A stretch of DNA of 64,000 nt from a bacterium (GTDB taxonomy: Bacteria; Joyebacterota; Joyebacteria; Joyebacterales; Joyebacteraceae), in contig JAPEKQ010000002.1 in NCBI GenBank assembly GCA_029990205.1, positions 64,501 to 128,500 of the forward strand. Reading direction: 5' to 3'. How positions within the stretch are numbered: position 1 is the stretch's first letter; every line of letters starts with the position of its first letter. Under the pieces are notes generated by a model. The model searched no databases. It had not been told where the DNA came from and was given only the letters and a program-made list of their open reading frames with translations. The position numbers were made by a program, and so were the translations under genes. Shown here in pieces: positions 23,979 through 34,922 of this stretch.

Positions 23979-25808
23979 CTATTCAACCGTCACGCTCTTG
24001 GCGAGATTGCGCGGCTGATCGACATCGCACCCTCGCAGCACGGCGATGTAGTACGCCAGCAGCTGGAGCGGCACGACCGCGAGCAGCGGCATGAGATGGG
24101 GCAGGGTATCGGGAACCTCCAACACGTCGTCGGCGATCCTGGCGACCTCGGTGTCGCCCTCGGTCGCGATGGCGAGCACCCGCCCGCCGCGCGACTTCAC
24201 CTCCTCCATGTTCGAGAGGATCTTCTCGTAGAACGGGTCCTGCGTCGCGATGAACACGACCGGCATCTTCTCGTCGATGAGCGCGATCGGACCGTGCTTC
24301 ATCTCGGCGGCCGGGTAGCCCTCGGCGTGGATGTAACTGATCTCCTTGAGCTTCAGAGCGCCCTCGAGCGCGACCGGGAAGTTGTAGCCGCGGCCGAGGT
24401 ACAGGAAGTTCTGGTGGCCCGCGTACTTCTCGGCGATCTTCTCGACCTTGCCGCTCTGCCCCAGGATATCCCCGATCTGACTCGGAATGTCGAGCATGGC
24501 GCGGACGATCCGGCGACCGTCGATGACGGAGATGCTGTGCGCGCGGCCGACCGAGAGCGCGATCGCGGCCAGAACCATGACCTGCGATGTGAAGGCCTTG
24601 GTCGAAGCCACCCCGATCTCGGGGCCGGCGTGCGTGTAGACTCCGCCGTCGCTCTGACGAGCGATCGACGAGCCGACGACGTTGACGATGCCGAGCGTGG
24701 TGCCGCCGCGCCGCTGGACCTCCCCCATCGCCGCGAGCGTGTCGCGCGTCTCACCGGACTGACTGATGACGATGGCGAGGTCGCCCGGGTTGATGACAGG
24801 GTTGCGGTAGCGGAACTCGGAGGCGTACTCGACCTCGACCGAGACCCTGGCGAGATCCTCGAGCATGTACTCGCCGATGAGTCCCGAGTGCCAGGAGGTC
24901 CCGCACGCGAGGATGAGGATCCTCTCGGCCTTCTTGAGCGCATCGCGATGCTCCCGGAGCCCTCCGAGAAACGCGTCGCCCGACGCCTCGATGAGCCGGC
25001 CGCGTACGGCGTCCATGACCGTCCGCTCCTGCTCATTGATCTCCTTGAGCATGTAATGCGGGTAGCCGTTCTTCTGCATCTGATCGACGTCCCACGTGAT
25101 CCGCTCGACGTCCTTGGTGATAGAGACGTTCTGGAGCGTCGTGGTGGAGAATCCGTCCGGCGTCGCCACGACCATCTCGCGGTCGTCGAGGTAGACGACG
25201 TCCTTCGTGTGACGGACGAGCGCGGCGACGTCGGAGGCGACGAAGTAGCCCTCGCGCCCGATGCCGACGATGAGCGGGCTGCCGTTCCTCGCGGCGACGA
25301 GCATCTCCGGCTCGTCGGCGTGGATGGCCGCGATGCCGTACGCGCCGTGAACCCCCGCGAGCGCTGCGCGAACCGCCGCGGCAAGGTCGCCCGTGTAGTA
25401 CTTCTCGATGAGGTGCGCGAGGACCTCGGTATCGGTCTCCGTCTGGAACGAGTGTCCCTCGGTCTCGAGCTGCCGCCTCAGAGGACGGTAGTTCTCGACG
25501 ATGCCGTTGTGGACGACCGCGATCTTGCCGGTGCTGTCCGAGTGAGGATGGGCGTTCATCGCCGACGGCTCCCCGTGGGTCGCCCACCGCGTGTGCGCGA
25601 TGCCGGTGCCGCCGATGACCGGGTCGCCGGACAGCACGCCCGCGAGCGCCTCGATCTTGCCGACCGTCTTCCGGACGTCAACGCGACCGTCATGCAGAAC
25701 GGCGACACCCGCGCTGTCGTAGCCGCGGTACTCCATCCGGCGCAGACCCTCAACGAGAGTCGGCACCATGTCGTCCTTCCTCGTCACGCATCCGATGATC
25801 CCGCACAT
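23979..25808 (-). CDS. glmS: Glutamine--fructose-6-phosphate aminotransferase (isomerizing)
   Basis: Makes glucosamine-6-phosphate, the first step to UDP-GlcNAc for peptidoglycan and LPS. The 609-residue protein has the N-terminal nucleophile Cys2 (MCGIIGCV), the glutaminase motifs HTRWATHGEPSAMNAHPH and HNGIVENY, two SIS domains (ILACGTSWHSG, ISQSGETRDTLAAM) and the C-terminal DQPRNLAKSVTVE. Length is standard. Its start abuts the stop of glmM, giving a glmM-glmS pair. I see no glmS ribozyme upstream; the leader is coding sequence of glmM. Confidence 0.97.
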   Translation of the reverse strand: MCGIIGCVTRKDDMVPTLVEGLRRMEYRGYDSAGVAVLHDGRVDVRKTVGKIEALAGVLSGDPVIGGTGIAHTRWATHGEPSAMNAHPHSDSTGKIAVVHNGIVENYRPLRRQLETEGHSFQTETDTEVLAHLIEKYYTGDLAAAVRAALAGVHGAYGIAAIHADEPEMLVAARNGSPLIVGIGREGYFVASDVAALVRHTKDVVYLDDREMVVATPDGFSTTTLQNVSITKDVERITWDVDQMQKNGYPHYMLKEINEQERTVMDAVRGRLIEASGDAFLGGLREHRDALKKAERILILACGTSWHSGLIGEYMLEDLARVSVEVEYASEFRYRNPVINPGDLAIVISQSGETRDTLAAMGEVQRRGGTTLGIVNVVGSSIARQSDGGVYTHAGPEIGVASTKAFTSQVMVLAAIALSVGRAHSISVIDGRRIVRAMLDIPSQIGDILGQSGKVEKIAEKYAGHQNFLYLGRGYNFPVALEGALKLKEISYIHAEGYPAAEMKHGPIALIDEKMPVVFIATQDPFYEKILSNMEEVKSRGGRVLAIATEGDTEVARIADDVLEVPDTLPHLMPLLAVVPLQLLAYYIAVLRGCDVDQPRNLAKSVTVE

Positions 25809-27173
25809 CTATGCTCTTCCTTCCCCGGAGCCTCCGAGAGCCTTCTCGGCTCTCGTCGCGAGCGCGTCCGCGCCATCGGCATCCGGCGCTTCGGCGATAA
25901 CACGTACGATCGGCTCCGTGTTCGAAGGGCGTACGTGGACCCATCTGTCGGCCCACGAGATCTTGACTCCATCGGTCCGGTCGATCTCTCCACCGGTCAG
26001 TACGGCGACCAGCGCACTCTCCAGCTCGGCGGTCGACCGGGTCGCCGCCGGGAGCTTCCTTTTCACGATCGCATAGGGCGTGAGCTCGCGCACGAGCTCT
26101 CCGACGGTCGCCACGCCTCTGCGGGCCATGTGCGACACGATGAGCGCCACCGCCGTCGCCGCGTCGCGGCCGGGCTGCACGTCCGGCAGCACGACCCCAC
26201 CGTTCCCCTCACCTCCCACGACGGCTGAGACCTCGAACATCTTCTCCACAACGTTCGCTTCGCCCACCGCCGTGCGATGAACGTTCACCCCGTACGAGGC
26301 TGCGACGTCGTCCATCATCCGACTCGTCGAGACATTGGTCACCACGGGGCCCGGCGTGGTCGCAAGCACCGCACCGGTCGCGAGCGCCAGCGTGAACTCT
26401 TCACCGACGGCCAGACCGGTCTCGTCGACGATGGCGAGACGGTCCGCGTCCGGATCACACGCAAAGCCTGCCGCCGCACCGGTCTCACGGACGCGATCCC
26501 CGAGCGCCGTGAGGCTCTCGGGGACAGGCTCCGCCACACGCGGGAACCCTGTGCCGACCTCGGTGAACACCTCGACGACCTCGCACCCGAGCCTCCGCAG
26601 AAGCTGCGGGAGGATCACCGAACCCGCCGCGTTGCAGCAGTCGACGACGATTCGAGGAGCCGCGTCGGCCACGGCGGCGCGGTCCACGTGCTGTGTGTCC
26701 AGAACCAGCTCGATGTGTGTCCTGATCGCGTCGGCGGTCTCCGGCGCAACCTCCGGGTCCGGGCACGGCGCCGCGGCTCTTCCCGCGAGCGCGTCGGCGG
26801 CGTCGAAGATCCGTTCGCCTTCCTCGCGCGTCACGAACACGCCGGAGCCCGAGAAGAACTTCAGGCCGTTGTACTCCCCCGGATTGTGACTCGCGGTGAT
26901 GCAGATGCCGCCCGCGCATCCCCGGGTGCGGACGGCCACACCGACGGTCGGGGTCGGCACGATACCGAGCTGGACCGGCGTCACACCGGCGATGAGAAGT
27001 CCCTGGACGACGGCCGCCTCGAGCGCGTCTCCGCCCGGGCGGGAGTCCCACCCGACCGCGACGCGGCCACCGGCGAGCTCTCCGAATGCGCGCGCGTGCC
27101 GTCGCGCGATGTTCTCATCGAGGTCACGCGGCACGATCCCGCGCACACCCGCAACACTCCTGATAAGCGTCAA
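25809..27173 (-). CDS. glmM: Phosphoglucosamine mutase-like phosphohexomutase
   Basis: Converts glucosamine-6-phosphate to glucosamine-1-phosphate, feeding UDP-GlcNAc synthesis. The 454-residue protein has the phosphoserine loop TASHNPGEYNG (S95), the metal-binding loop FACDPDADRLAI, a sugar-binding GGEGNGGV and the C-terminal phosphate loop VRPSNTEPIVRV. The N-terminus reads SVAGVRGIV where GlmM usually has FGTDGIRG, so phosphoglucomutase/phosphomannomutase specificity is possible; the fused position with glmS favours GlmM. The TTG start at 27173 follows GGAGGACC and overlaps the preceding stop. Confidence 0.88.
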   Translation of the reverse strand: MTLIRSVAGVRGIVPRDLDENIARRHARAFGELAGGRVAVGWDSRPGGDALEAAVVQGLLIAGVTPVQLGIVPTPTVGVAVRTRGCAGGICITASHNPGEYNGLKFFSGSGVFVTREEGERIFDAADALAGRAAAPCPDPEVAPETADAIRTHIELVLDTQHVDRAAVADAAPRIVVDCCNAAGSVILPQLLRRLGCEVVEVFTEVGTGFPRVAEPVPESLTALGDRVRETGAAAGFACDPDADRLAIVDETGLAVGEEFTLALATGAVLATTPGPVVTNVSTSRMMDDVAASYGVNVHRTAVGEANVVEKMFEVSAVVGGEGNGGVVLPDVQPGRDAATAVALIVSHMARRGVATVGELVRELTPYAIVKRKLPAATRSTAELESALVAVLTGGEIDRTDGVKISWADRWVHVRPSNTEPIVRVIAEAPDADGADALATRAEKALGGSGEGRA

Positions 27174-28987
27174 GGCTGGTCCTCCCCGCCGCCGGCCGGC
27201 AGAGGCTCGTCCGGTGTCTCGTCAGGGATGTCATCGAAGGTCCCGCTCTCGACCTCCTCGAGCGGCTCGCCGGACGATCCTCCCGTGACCTCATCTTCGG
27301 CGTCCGCTTCTGGTTCGGCGGGCTCGATCCCGAGAGCCTTCTCGGCCTCGCGAGCGTAGTCCGTGTCCGGATACATCTCGATGATCCCGCGGTAGGCCTC
27401 GGCGGACAGCATGGGCTGCTCGAGCATCTCGCTCCGCGCCCACGCGGCGGCCAGCGCCGCCTTCGGCCCGAGCGGCGTGTTGCCGAAGTGTTCGACGACC
27501 ATCTCGTAGTACCCGACGGCCTCCTCGGCATTGTCCATCTTGAAGAGGTAGAGCTCGCCCGCGCGGAACATCGCCCTCGCCTCTTCCGGAACCACGACGG
27601 TGTCGGGTTCGGCGGCGGCAGGCGTGTCGAGCAGTGTGACGGCGAGGGAATCGGCTGGAATGGCCAGCGAGTCGGCCGGAATCGACAGCGAGTCGCTGAG
27701 CATCGTCACGAACTGCGACTCGTCGACGGCTTCCGCGACCGCCGCCAGTGAATCGGCTGGAGCAATCAAGGAGTCGGCCGGGGCAATCGAGGAGTCGGCG
27801 GCCGCGAGCAGCGTGTCCGCGGACGCGGACAGCGTGTCGGCCAGGCCGGCGAGAGTGTCCGCCTCAGTCGGGGTCTCCTCGGGACCGGCGAGCCAGCTCT
27901 CGATGAGAGCGAGCGACTCCTGGAGCTCCTCGATGTCGCGGATGGCATCTCCGGCCTCACGCGACACATCGCTTCGCGGAGCCTCATCCTTGGCGTCGCG
28001 GAACGATTCGACGGCTTCCTCGAAGGTCCCGAATCCGTCACGACGGATCAGACCGACGCGATAGAGCGCCTCGGCCGCGGCGTTCGACCGCTCATGCGAC
28101 GCGGCGATACCCTCGTACGTGGAGACTGCGTCCTCGAGATCACCCATCATCTCCTGCGTGCGTCCCCTCAGGAGGAGCACGCGGTCCAGATCATCGCGAT
28201 CGGTCGTGCGACGTTCCACGTCGCCGAGAACCTCGAGAGCATCCTCCAGGCGATTGACATCAAGATAGACCTCGGCCAGCCGGACACGCGCTTCGAACGC
28301 AAGCTGCCGGGCTCCACGCTCGTCGCTGACCGCGGCGAGGTGGTGCGCCGCCTCCTCGAGCCTTCCCATCGCCACGAAGTTCTCGGCGGCGAGGAATCGG
28401 ATCTCCGCGCGGAGATCGCTGTTCGGGAAACGCTCCAGCGCCAGCGCGTAGGCCTCGGCCGCCTCGTCGAAGTGGCGCCGCGAGTGTCTGGCGCGGCCGA
28501 CCATCACGAGAGCGTCATCGGAGAGGTCGACCGGCGGGTCCGCGTACGCAAGATCCGCAAGTGTCTGCTCAGCCGAGACCGGGTTGTCCCGGGCGAGCAT
28601 GACGGCAGCGAGCAGATAGCCCGCTTCCGCGGAGAGATCGCTGTCGGGATAGAGCGCTGCGAAGTCGTTCAGGCGCATCTCCGCGCTCTCGTACTTCCCC
28701 TGTCGGTAGAGCGCGTTCGCCATCAGCAGCAGCGCGTCGTCCGCCCAGTCCGAGTTCGGATAGAGCGTCAGCACACGCCCGCTCTTCTCGATGGCGCGGT
28801 CAAGATGCTCGTTCTCCTGTGATGTCGGCTCGGAGTCCGGCGGCCTCGTCGCCCGGATGCTCTCGGCATCGGCGTAGGCGCTCCTGGCGTGGTAGAACGT
28901 GTTGTAGTACACGCAACCGCTGAGCGCCAACGCTGCGAGCGCCACGACAGACCCGAGAAGCAGGGCGGTGCGTGCTTTGGTCCTCAC
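27170..28987 (-). CDS. TPR-repeat lipoprotein
   Basis: A 605-residue predicted lipoprotein. The GTG start at 28987, after GAGGAGAC, gives a signal peptide with lipobox LALSGC (C25). At least seven tetratricopeptide-like repeats follow (for example YPNSDWADDALLLMANALYR and YPDSDLSAEAGYLLAAV), then a Ser/Asp/Ala repeat section (residues 376-450), two more TPR units (YYEMVVEHFGNTPLGPKAAL and YPDTDYAREAEKALG), and an acidic disordered tail. It resembles the BamD/YbgF class of envelope scaffold proteins but is longer. The stop overlaps the glmM start. The exact partner is unknown. Confidence 0.8.
   Translation of the reverse strand: MRTKARTALLLGSVVALAALALSGCVYYNTFYHARSAYADAESIRATRPPDSEPTSQENEHLDRAIEKSGRVLTLYPNSDWADDALLLMANALYRQGKYESAEMRLNDFAALYPDSDLSAEAGYLLAAVMLARDNPVSAEQTLADLAYADPPVDLSDDALVMVGRARHSRRHFDEAAEAYALALERFPNSDLRAEIRFLAAENFVAMGRLEEAAHHLAAVSDERGARQLAFEARVRLAEVYLDVNRLEDALEVLGDVERRTTDRDDLDRVLLLRGRTQEMMGDLEDAVSTYEGIAASHERSNAAAEALYRVGLIRRDGFGTFEEAVESFRDAKDEAPRSDVSREAGDAIRDIEELQESLALIESWLAGPEETPTEADTLAGLADTLSASADTLLAAADSSIAPADSLIAPADSLAAVAEAVDESQFVTMLSDSLSIPADSLAIPADSLAVTLLDTPAAAEPDTVVVPEEARAMFRAGELYLFKMDNAEEAVGYYEMVVEHFGNTPLGPKAALAAAWARSEMLEQPMLSAEAYRGIIEMYPDTDYAREAEKALGIEPAEPEADAEDEVTGGSSGEPLEEVESGTFDDIPDETPDEPLPAGGGEDQP
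27638..27862 (-). repeat. Degenerate ADSL/ADTL coding repeat inside the TPR lipoprotein
   Basis: Encodes at least nine short units of the form (I/L)-x-A/P-A-D-S/T-L, such as SIAPADSLIAPADSL and SIPADSLAIPADSL. The DNA units are about 12-24 bases and clearly related, suggesting expansion by slippage. The protein stretch is probably a flexible linker between two TPR blocks. Confidence 0.7.
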
Positions 28988-29015
28988 GAAGTGTCTCCTC
29001 GATGTGGCTCGGTTC

Positions 29016-30471
<1,456 letters not shown>

Positions 30472-30475
<4 letters not shown>

Positions 30476-31296
30476 TGTGTCCCTCCGGCCAGAGCCTCGA
30501 TGAGCTCGTCCATCGTCAGGATGTCCTCCGGCAGCGGTCGGCCGGCCGTTCTCAGAGCCCCGGCGAGACCCATCGCGGGCGGCGGACGGAGTCCCCAGCC
30601 ATCGGCGCCGCTCCCGGCGGCGAAGAGCTCGCGTGGCGGCGCGTCGAAGACGACGCGTCCCTCGACGAGCACGACAGCCCGGTCGGCGTACGCGATCTCC
30701 TCGGGGAACTGGGTGACGTGGATGACGGTCCGCTCCTCACGGGAGCGGAGCTCGGCGAGCAACGCCCAGAGGTCCGCGCGGCCGCGGGCGTCGAGGAGCG
30801 AGGTGGGCTCGTCGAGAAGAAGATGGCGCGGACGCATCGCCAGCACCGCCGCCACCGCGACGCGCTGCTTCTCCCCGCCCGACAGCCGGTGCGGCGGCCG
30901 GTCGCGGAGCTGCTCGAGTCCGAGCATCGGAAGCAGCGTCTCAACGCGCGAACGCATTTCGTCCCGGTCGAGCCCCAGATTCTCCATCCCGAATGCGAGC
31001 TCGCGCTCGACGGTCGTGCTCACGATCTGGTCATCGGGGTTCTGAAAGACCAGACCGACGCGACGGCGTATCTCCCAGAGCGATGCGTCATCGCGCGTGT
31101 CCATCCCATCAACCGAGACGCTCCCCGTCGTCGGCAGGAGAAGCGCGTTGAGCAGTCTCAACAGGCTCGTCTTGCCGGAGCCGCTCGGACCGGCGAGCGC
31201 AACGGTCTCACCGGCGGCGATCGACAGGTTCACACCATCGAGTGAAGGGCGCGCAGCGCCCGGAAAGGTCACACCGACGTCGCGGAGCTCTATCAC
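30472..31296 (-). CDS. ecfA1: Energy-coupling factor transporter ATPase EcfA1-like
   Basis: The second ATPase of the ECF module, 274 residues. It has Walker A GPSGSGKTSLLRL, Q-loop VFQNPDDQIVSTTVERELAF (typical EcfA1), signature HRLSGGEKQRVAVAA, Walker B HLLLDEPTSLLD, and a switch region reading VTQFPEE instead of the usual THDxxE histidine motif. The H-loop histidine is thus replaced by Gln, which is worth checking for activity. It overlaps both neighbours and is translationally coupled to ecfA2. Confidence 0.87.
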
Positions 31297-32189
31297 GGCC
31301 GGCCCGCTTCCCAGGGAACGACCGTTCCCGGCTCAGCGCCGGTGGCCGGCTCCGTCCCGATCGTCAGCTCGCCCGGAACGTCGCGCCCCTCGCTCGCGCG
31401 CAGCCGCTCGAACGCGGCCTCTCCCGCGAGTTCGATGAGGCGGGTCCTGGCGACCTCCGCCCAACTGCCCGAGGGATGGCGACGGAGATACGCGTCGAGC
31501 GCGAAGATCCCGTCCTCCAGCCGCCCCACGTCGAGCAACGCCACGGCTCGCGAGAACATGGCCTCTTCGTGCGACGGGTCGAGCGTCAGCGCGTGTTCGA
31601 AGTGCGCGAGCCCGCCGGCGGTGTCTCCGCCGTCGAACAGCGCCTTGCCGAGCGCGAAGACGATGTCCGGGTCGTTCGGCCGGACGGCGAGCACCTGGTC
31701 GAGCATGGCGACGGCGGCGGACGGCTCCCCCATCATCAGGAGCACGACGCCGAGGTTGTATCCGGCGTCGACGAACCTCGGGTCGATACGGAGCGCCTCG
31801 CGGAACTCCTCCGTGGCCTTCCTGAGCTCACCCGCCTCCGCATGCTCGGTGCCGCGGTTGTAGTGTGACTTCGCCTCCGTGCGGCGCGCGTACCGGGCCA
31901 CGTCCTCCTCGCCGACGGGAACGTCCACAAGAGCGCCGCGGTCGAGGGCAAAGCCCGGTGCGACTCCGTTGGCCTCCGCAAGGAAGCTCGCGGCGTCCGT
32001 CGTCCCGTAGTAGTCATCGGCCAGCGATGCGAAGCTCTCGCCGTCGGCGACGACGTGCGTGACCATCTCGATGGTCTCCGCTCCGCTGCCCGTGAACGTC
32101 GGCGGCCCGCCGCAGCCCGCGACGGCCAGCAGCGCGGCGCACGCGGAAAGAAGCAGCGTGGTTCTCATCATCCGTTCGAATCGTCGCAT
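31293..32189 (-). CDS. LysM-like and TPR-containing lipoprotein
   Basis: A 298-residue predicted lipoprotein. The ATG at 32189 with GAGGAGG upstream begins a signal peptide with lipobox AVAGC (C26). Residues 38-85 look like a LysM peptidoglycan-binding fold (THVVADGESFASLADDYYG), followed by TPR repeats (YNRGTEHAEAGELRKATEEF, NDPDIVFALGKALFDGGD). Such proteins often anchor envelope complexes to the cell wall. It overlaps dusB at its start and ecfA1 at its stop. Confidence 0.8.
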   Translation of the reverse strand: MRRFERMMRTTLLLSACAALLAVAGCGGPPTFTGSGAETIEMVTHVVADGESFASLADDYYGTTDAASFLAEANGVAPGFALDRGALVDVPVGEEDVARYARRTEAKSHYNRGTEHAEAGELRKATEEFREALRIDPRFVDAGYNLGVVLLMMGEPSAAVAMLDQVLAVRPNDPDIVFALGKALFDGGDTAGGLAHFEHALTLDPSHEEAMFSRAVALLDVGRLEDGIFALDAYLRRHPSGSWAEVARTRLIELAGEAAFERLRASEGRDVPGELTIGTEPATGAEPGTVVPWEAGRP

Positions 32190-33154
32190 CGGACCTCCTC
32201 CGCGAGCGCGCGTTCGAGCCGGGCGCGTACGTTCTCGCTCCCCTCCATGATGACGAGCTCGCGTCTGAGTTCGACGGCGCCCGGGAACCCCTTGAGCGTC
32301 GCCACGATGTGCTTCCTCATCTCCATCACGCCGCGATGCTCGCCCTTGGCCTCGACGATGAGTCCGAGATGTTCGATGGCGAGGCGGAGTCGCTCGGCGA
32401 GCGTGGGTTCGGGCGGCACCTTCCCCGTGGCGATGAGGGCGGCTGCGCGCGAGAAGAGCCACGGGTTCCCGACCGCGCCGCGTCCGATCATCACACCGTC
32501 GACTCCGGTCTCCTCGAGCATGCGGAGCGCGTCCTCGGGCGTCTTCACGTCACCGCTCCCGATGACGGGGACCGAGCACGACCGCTTGACCTCCGGCAGG
32601 AGGCTCCAGTCGGACACGCCCTTGAACCCCTGCGAGCGCGTCCTCGGATGGACCGTGATCGCGGCAACGCCAAGCTCGCCGAGCATTCCCGCGGCCTCGG
32701 GCGCGTTGATCGAGCACTCGTCCCACCCGCTCCGGATCTTGACGGTGACCGGGAGCGTCGTCGACTCGATGACGGCCTGGACGACGTCGCGAAGAAGCTC
32801 GAGATCCTTCATGAGCGCGGCGCCCGACGTCGACTTAACGACCTTCTTGACCGGACAGCCCGCGTTGACGTCGATGGCGTCGGGTTTCAGCGCCGCGGCG
32901 CGGCGCGTCGCCTCGGCCATCGACTCCGGGCGGCTCCCGAAGAGCTGGAACGCGATCGGCCGCTCCTCCTCGTGGAACGCGAGAAGCTCGAACGTCTTCC
33001 AGCTGTTCCGGATGGCGCCCTCGGCGCTGACCATCTCGGTCCAGACCATGGACGCGCCGTTGCGCCGGCAGAGCCTGCGCATGGCGCTGTCGGTCAACCC
33101 GGCCAGGGGCGCGAGGACGAGCGGAGGATCGACGGAGATGTCTCGAATCAGCAT
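32168..33154 (-). CDS. dusB: tRNA-dihydrouridine synthase (DusB-like)
   Basis: FMN enzyme reducing tRNA uridines to dihydrouridine. The 328-residue protein has LAPLAGLTDSAMRRLCRRNG at the N-terminus, IDVNAGCPVKKVVKSTSGAA with the catalytic cysteine in the NxGCP motif, and the FMN-phosphate motif GVMIGRGAVGNPWLF. The ATG at 33154 has no Shine-Dalgarno. A promoter directly upstream (33161-33189) predicts transcription starting at or within a base of the ATG, so the mRNA may be leaderless. The 3' end overlaps the next gene by 22 bases. Confidence 0.93.
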   Translation of the reverse strand: MLIRDISVDPPLVLAPLAGLTDSAMRRLCRRNGASMVWTEMVSAEGAIRNSWKTFELLAFHEEERPIAFQLFGSRPESMAEATRRAAALKPDAIDVNAGCPVKKVVKSTSGAALMKDLELLRDVVQAVIESTTLPVTVKIRSGWDECSINAPEAAGMLGELGVAAITVHPRTRSQGFKGVSDWSLLPEVKRSCSVPVIGSGDVKTPEDALRMLEETGVDGVMIGRGAVGNPWLFSRAAALIATGKVPPEPTLAERLRLAIEHLGLIVEAKGEHRGVMEMRKHIVATLKGFPGAVELRRELVIMEGSENVRARLERALAEEVRCDDSNG

Positions 33155-33160
33155 AAGTGG

Positions 33161-33189
33161 AGTATGGCGGGTCGTTTCGCGGCAGTCAA
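33161..33189 (-). promoter_or_regulatory. Promoter for dusB, probably giving a leaderless mRNA
   Basis: Minus-strand TTGACT (33189-33184), a 17-base spacer and CATACT (33166-33161). Only six bases separate the -10 box from the dusB ATG, so the start site would be at the A of the ATG. Confidence 0.65.
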
Positions 33190-33194
33190 GAGAG

Positions 33195-33223
33195 CGGGGC
33201 GGAAGCCTCCGGCCTCCGCCCCG
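33195..33223 (-). terminator. Intrinsic terminator after ctpA
   Basis: A 13-bp stem (CGGGGCGGAAGCC / GGCCTCCGCCCCG, one mismatch or G-U) with a 3-base loop, followed on the minus strand by CTCTCTTGAC. It separates the ctpA run from the dusB promoter. Confidence 0.7.
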
Positions 33224-33300
33224 AATATCGTTCATTCCGCCACTTCTGCGCCCTGGTGCTGACCGGGCGGTGGTTCGTCGATCTACTGCTCGCCGAGCGG

Positions 33301-34911
33301 CTACTCGTCGACCTGCTCGCCCTCGGCCGCAACGTAGTCCTCGGCCAGCGTGAAGAGATCGTCCAGGTCGGTCGCCTGCATGGTCAGGGCGACGGTCCGG
33401 CTGAGCTGCGTGTCACCGGCGATGGCGACCTCGTAGGCGCGCTCGCGACCCCAGAGCTTCCGCGCCAGGTCCCGTCGCATCGAGAGCTCGATCTCGTCGC
33501 GAACCCCCGAGAGCTCGTCGCGCGTGAATTCGAACTCATCCTCCTCGAGAAACGTGAGGAACTCATCCCACATCTCATCGGTGACCTCGATGTCCGGCCC
33601 GGCGATCTCGTGGTCGCTCAGGTACTGGATGGCGAACTCGAAGAACTCCTCCCGACGTTCGAGGTCGACCGTGACATCGGACCGGCGACCGCCCTCGATG
33701 GTGACATCGGGGTTCACGCCGCCGCCGCCATAGACGATCCGGCCGCCGGCCGTGCGGAACTCCGGCTTGGCCTCTTCGACCTCCACGTCCTCACCGTCGG
33801 TCCCCTCGGCATCAGCGAGCTCTTCGGTCTCCCAGCGTTCGGGCTTCTCGATCAGACGGCCGCTCGACGTATACCACTTCGCGGTCGTCAGCTTGACCGC
33901 GCACTCCTTCGTGAGCGGTCTCAGCCGCATCAGCGTCTGCACCGAGCCCTTGCCGAAACTCGTCGTCCCGGCAACGATGCCGCGGTCCCAGTCCTGGATG
34001 GCTCCCGCGAGGATCTCGGACGCGCTGGCGCTGCCGCCGTTGACAAGCACCACGATCGGGAAGTCGCGCGAGTATCTGGCCGGCGTGCTCGCGTAGAACC
34101 CCTTGTTCTGCTCCTTGACCCGGCCGCGCGTGCTCACCACGAGCTCACCGGTGTCGAGGAACACGTTGCTGACATCGACCGCCTCGGACAGAAGACCGCC
34201 GGGATTGCTCCTCAGGTCGACGACGAGACCGCGCATGCCCTGCGCGTCGAGCTCATCGAGCTGGTCCTCGAGCTCCGTGGCCGTCGTCCGCGAGAACCGG
34301 GAGATCCTGACGTAGCCGATATCGTCGTCCATGAGGAATGCGTACGGGACGCTGTCGATGCGGATGATGTCGCGGGTGACCGTGTACTCGAGGTTCTCAT
34401 CAAGACCCTCGCGGTAGATGGTGATGTTGACCTTCGTGCCGGGCTCGCCCCGCAGCTTCAGGATGGCCTGGTCGGTCGTGATGCCGCGCGTCGTCTCGCC
34501 CTCAATGGCGATGATGCGGTCACCGGACTGGATGCCGAGATCGTACGCCGGCGTTCCCTCGATGGGACTGACAACCGTCAGGACACCGTCGCGCGCCGTG
34601 ATCTGGATCCCCAGCCCGCCGAACTCACCCTCGGTCTGCACCTGGAAATCGGTGAACGACTCCTCGTCGAGGAACACCGAGTAGGGGTCGAGACTGCTGA
34701 GCATGCCCCGGATGGCCCCGTACATCAGTTCCTTCGCGTCCGGCTCCTCGACGTAGACGTGCTCGACCTTCGCGAGCGCGTCATTGAAGAGATCGAGATA
34801 GGTGTAGAGGTCGTTCCGCGCGCTGACGCGTTCAACGACGAATCCGCCGAGCAGCGCGCCGACGACCAGCGCCGTGACAATGGGTGTGAGCCTTCTGAAT
34901 CGTCTGGTCAT
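33301..34911 (-). CDS. ctpA: C-terminal processing protease (S41 family)
   Basis: Periplasmic/secreted serine protease with a signal-anchor (about 8-29). The 536-residue protein has a helical N-terminal cap, a PDZ domain (about 88-175, GGLGIQITARDGVLTVVSPI), and the S41 catalytic core with VDLRSNPGGLLSEAV, the serine cluster NGGSASASEI (S296 expected nucleophile) and the lysine in TTSFGKGSVQ (K321). The C-terminal 120 residues are an acidic extra helical region. It could process envelope proteins or cell-wall enzymes. GAGGAAGG precedes the ATG at 34911. Confidence 0.93.
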   Translation of the reverse strand: MTRRFRRLTPIVTALVVGALLGGFVVERVSARNDLYTYLDLFNDALAKVEHVYVEEPDAKELMYGAIRGMLSSLDPYSVFLDEESFTDFQVQTEGEFGGLGIQITARDGVLTVVSPIEGTPAYDLGIQSGDRIIAIEGETTRGITTDQAILKLRGEPGTKVNITIYREGLDENLEYTVTRDIIRIDSVPYAFLMDDDIGYVRISRFSRTTATELEDQLDELDAQGMRGLVVDLRSNPGGLLSEAVDVSNVFLDTGELVVSTRGRVKEQNKGFYASTPARYSRDFPIVVLVNGGSASASEILAGAIQDWDRGIVAGTTSFGKGSVQTLMRLRPLTKECAVKLTTAKWYTSSGRLIEKPERWETEELADAEGTDGEDVEVEEAKPEFRTAGGRIVYGGGGVNPDVTIEGGRRSDVTVDLERREEFFEFAIQYLSDHEIAGPDIEVTDEMWDEFLTFLEEDEFEFTRDELSGVRDEIELSMRRDLARKLWGRERAYEVAIAGDTQLSRTVALTMQATDLDDLFTLAEDYVAAEGEQVDE

Positions 34912-34922
34912 GGGTGCCTTCC

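Noticed and set aside
25800-25900. glmS ribozyme
   Set aside because: The space upstream of glmS is coding sequence of glmM with no gap, leaving no room for the ribozyme.
31293-32462. Longer start for the LysM/TPR lipoprotein
   Set aside because: The added 91 residues are Arg-rich shadow of dusB; the ATG at 32189 gives a proper lipoprotein signal peptide.
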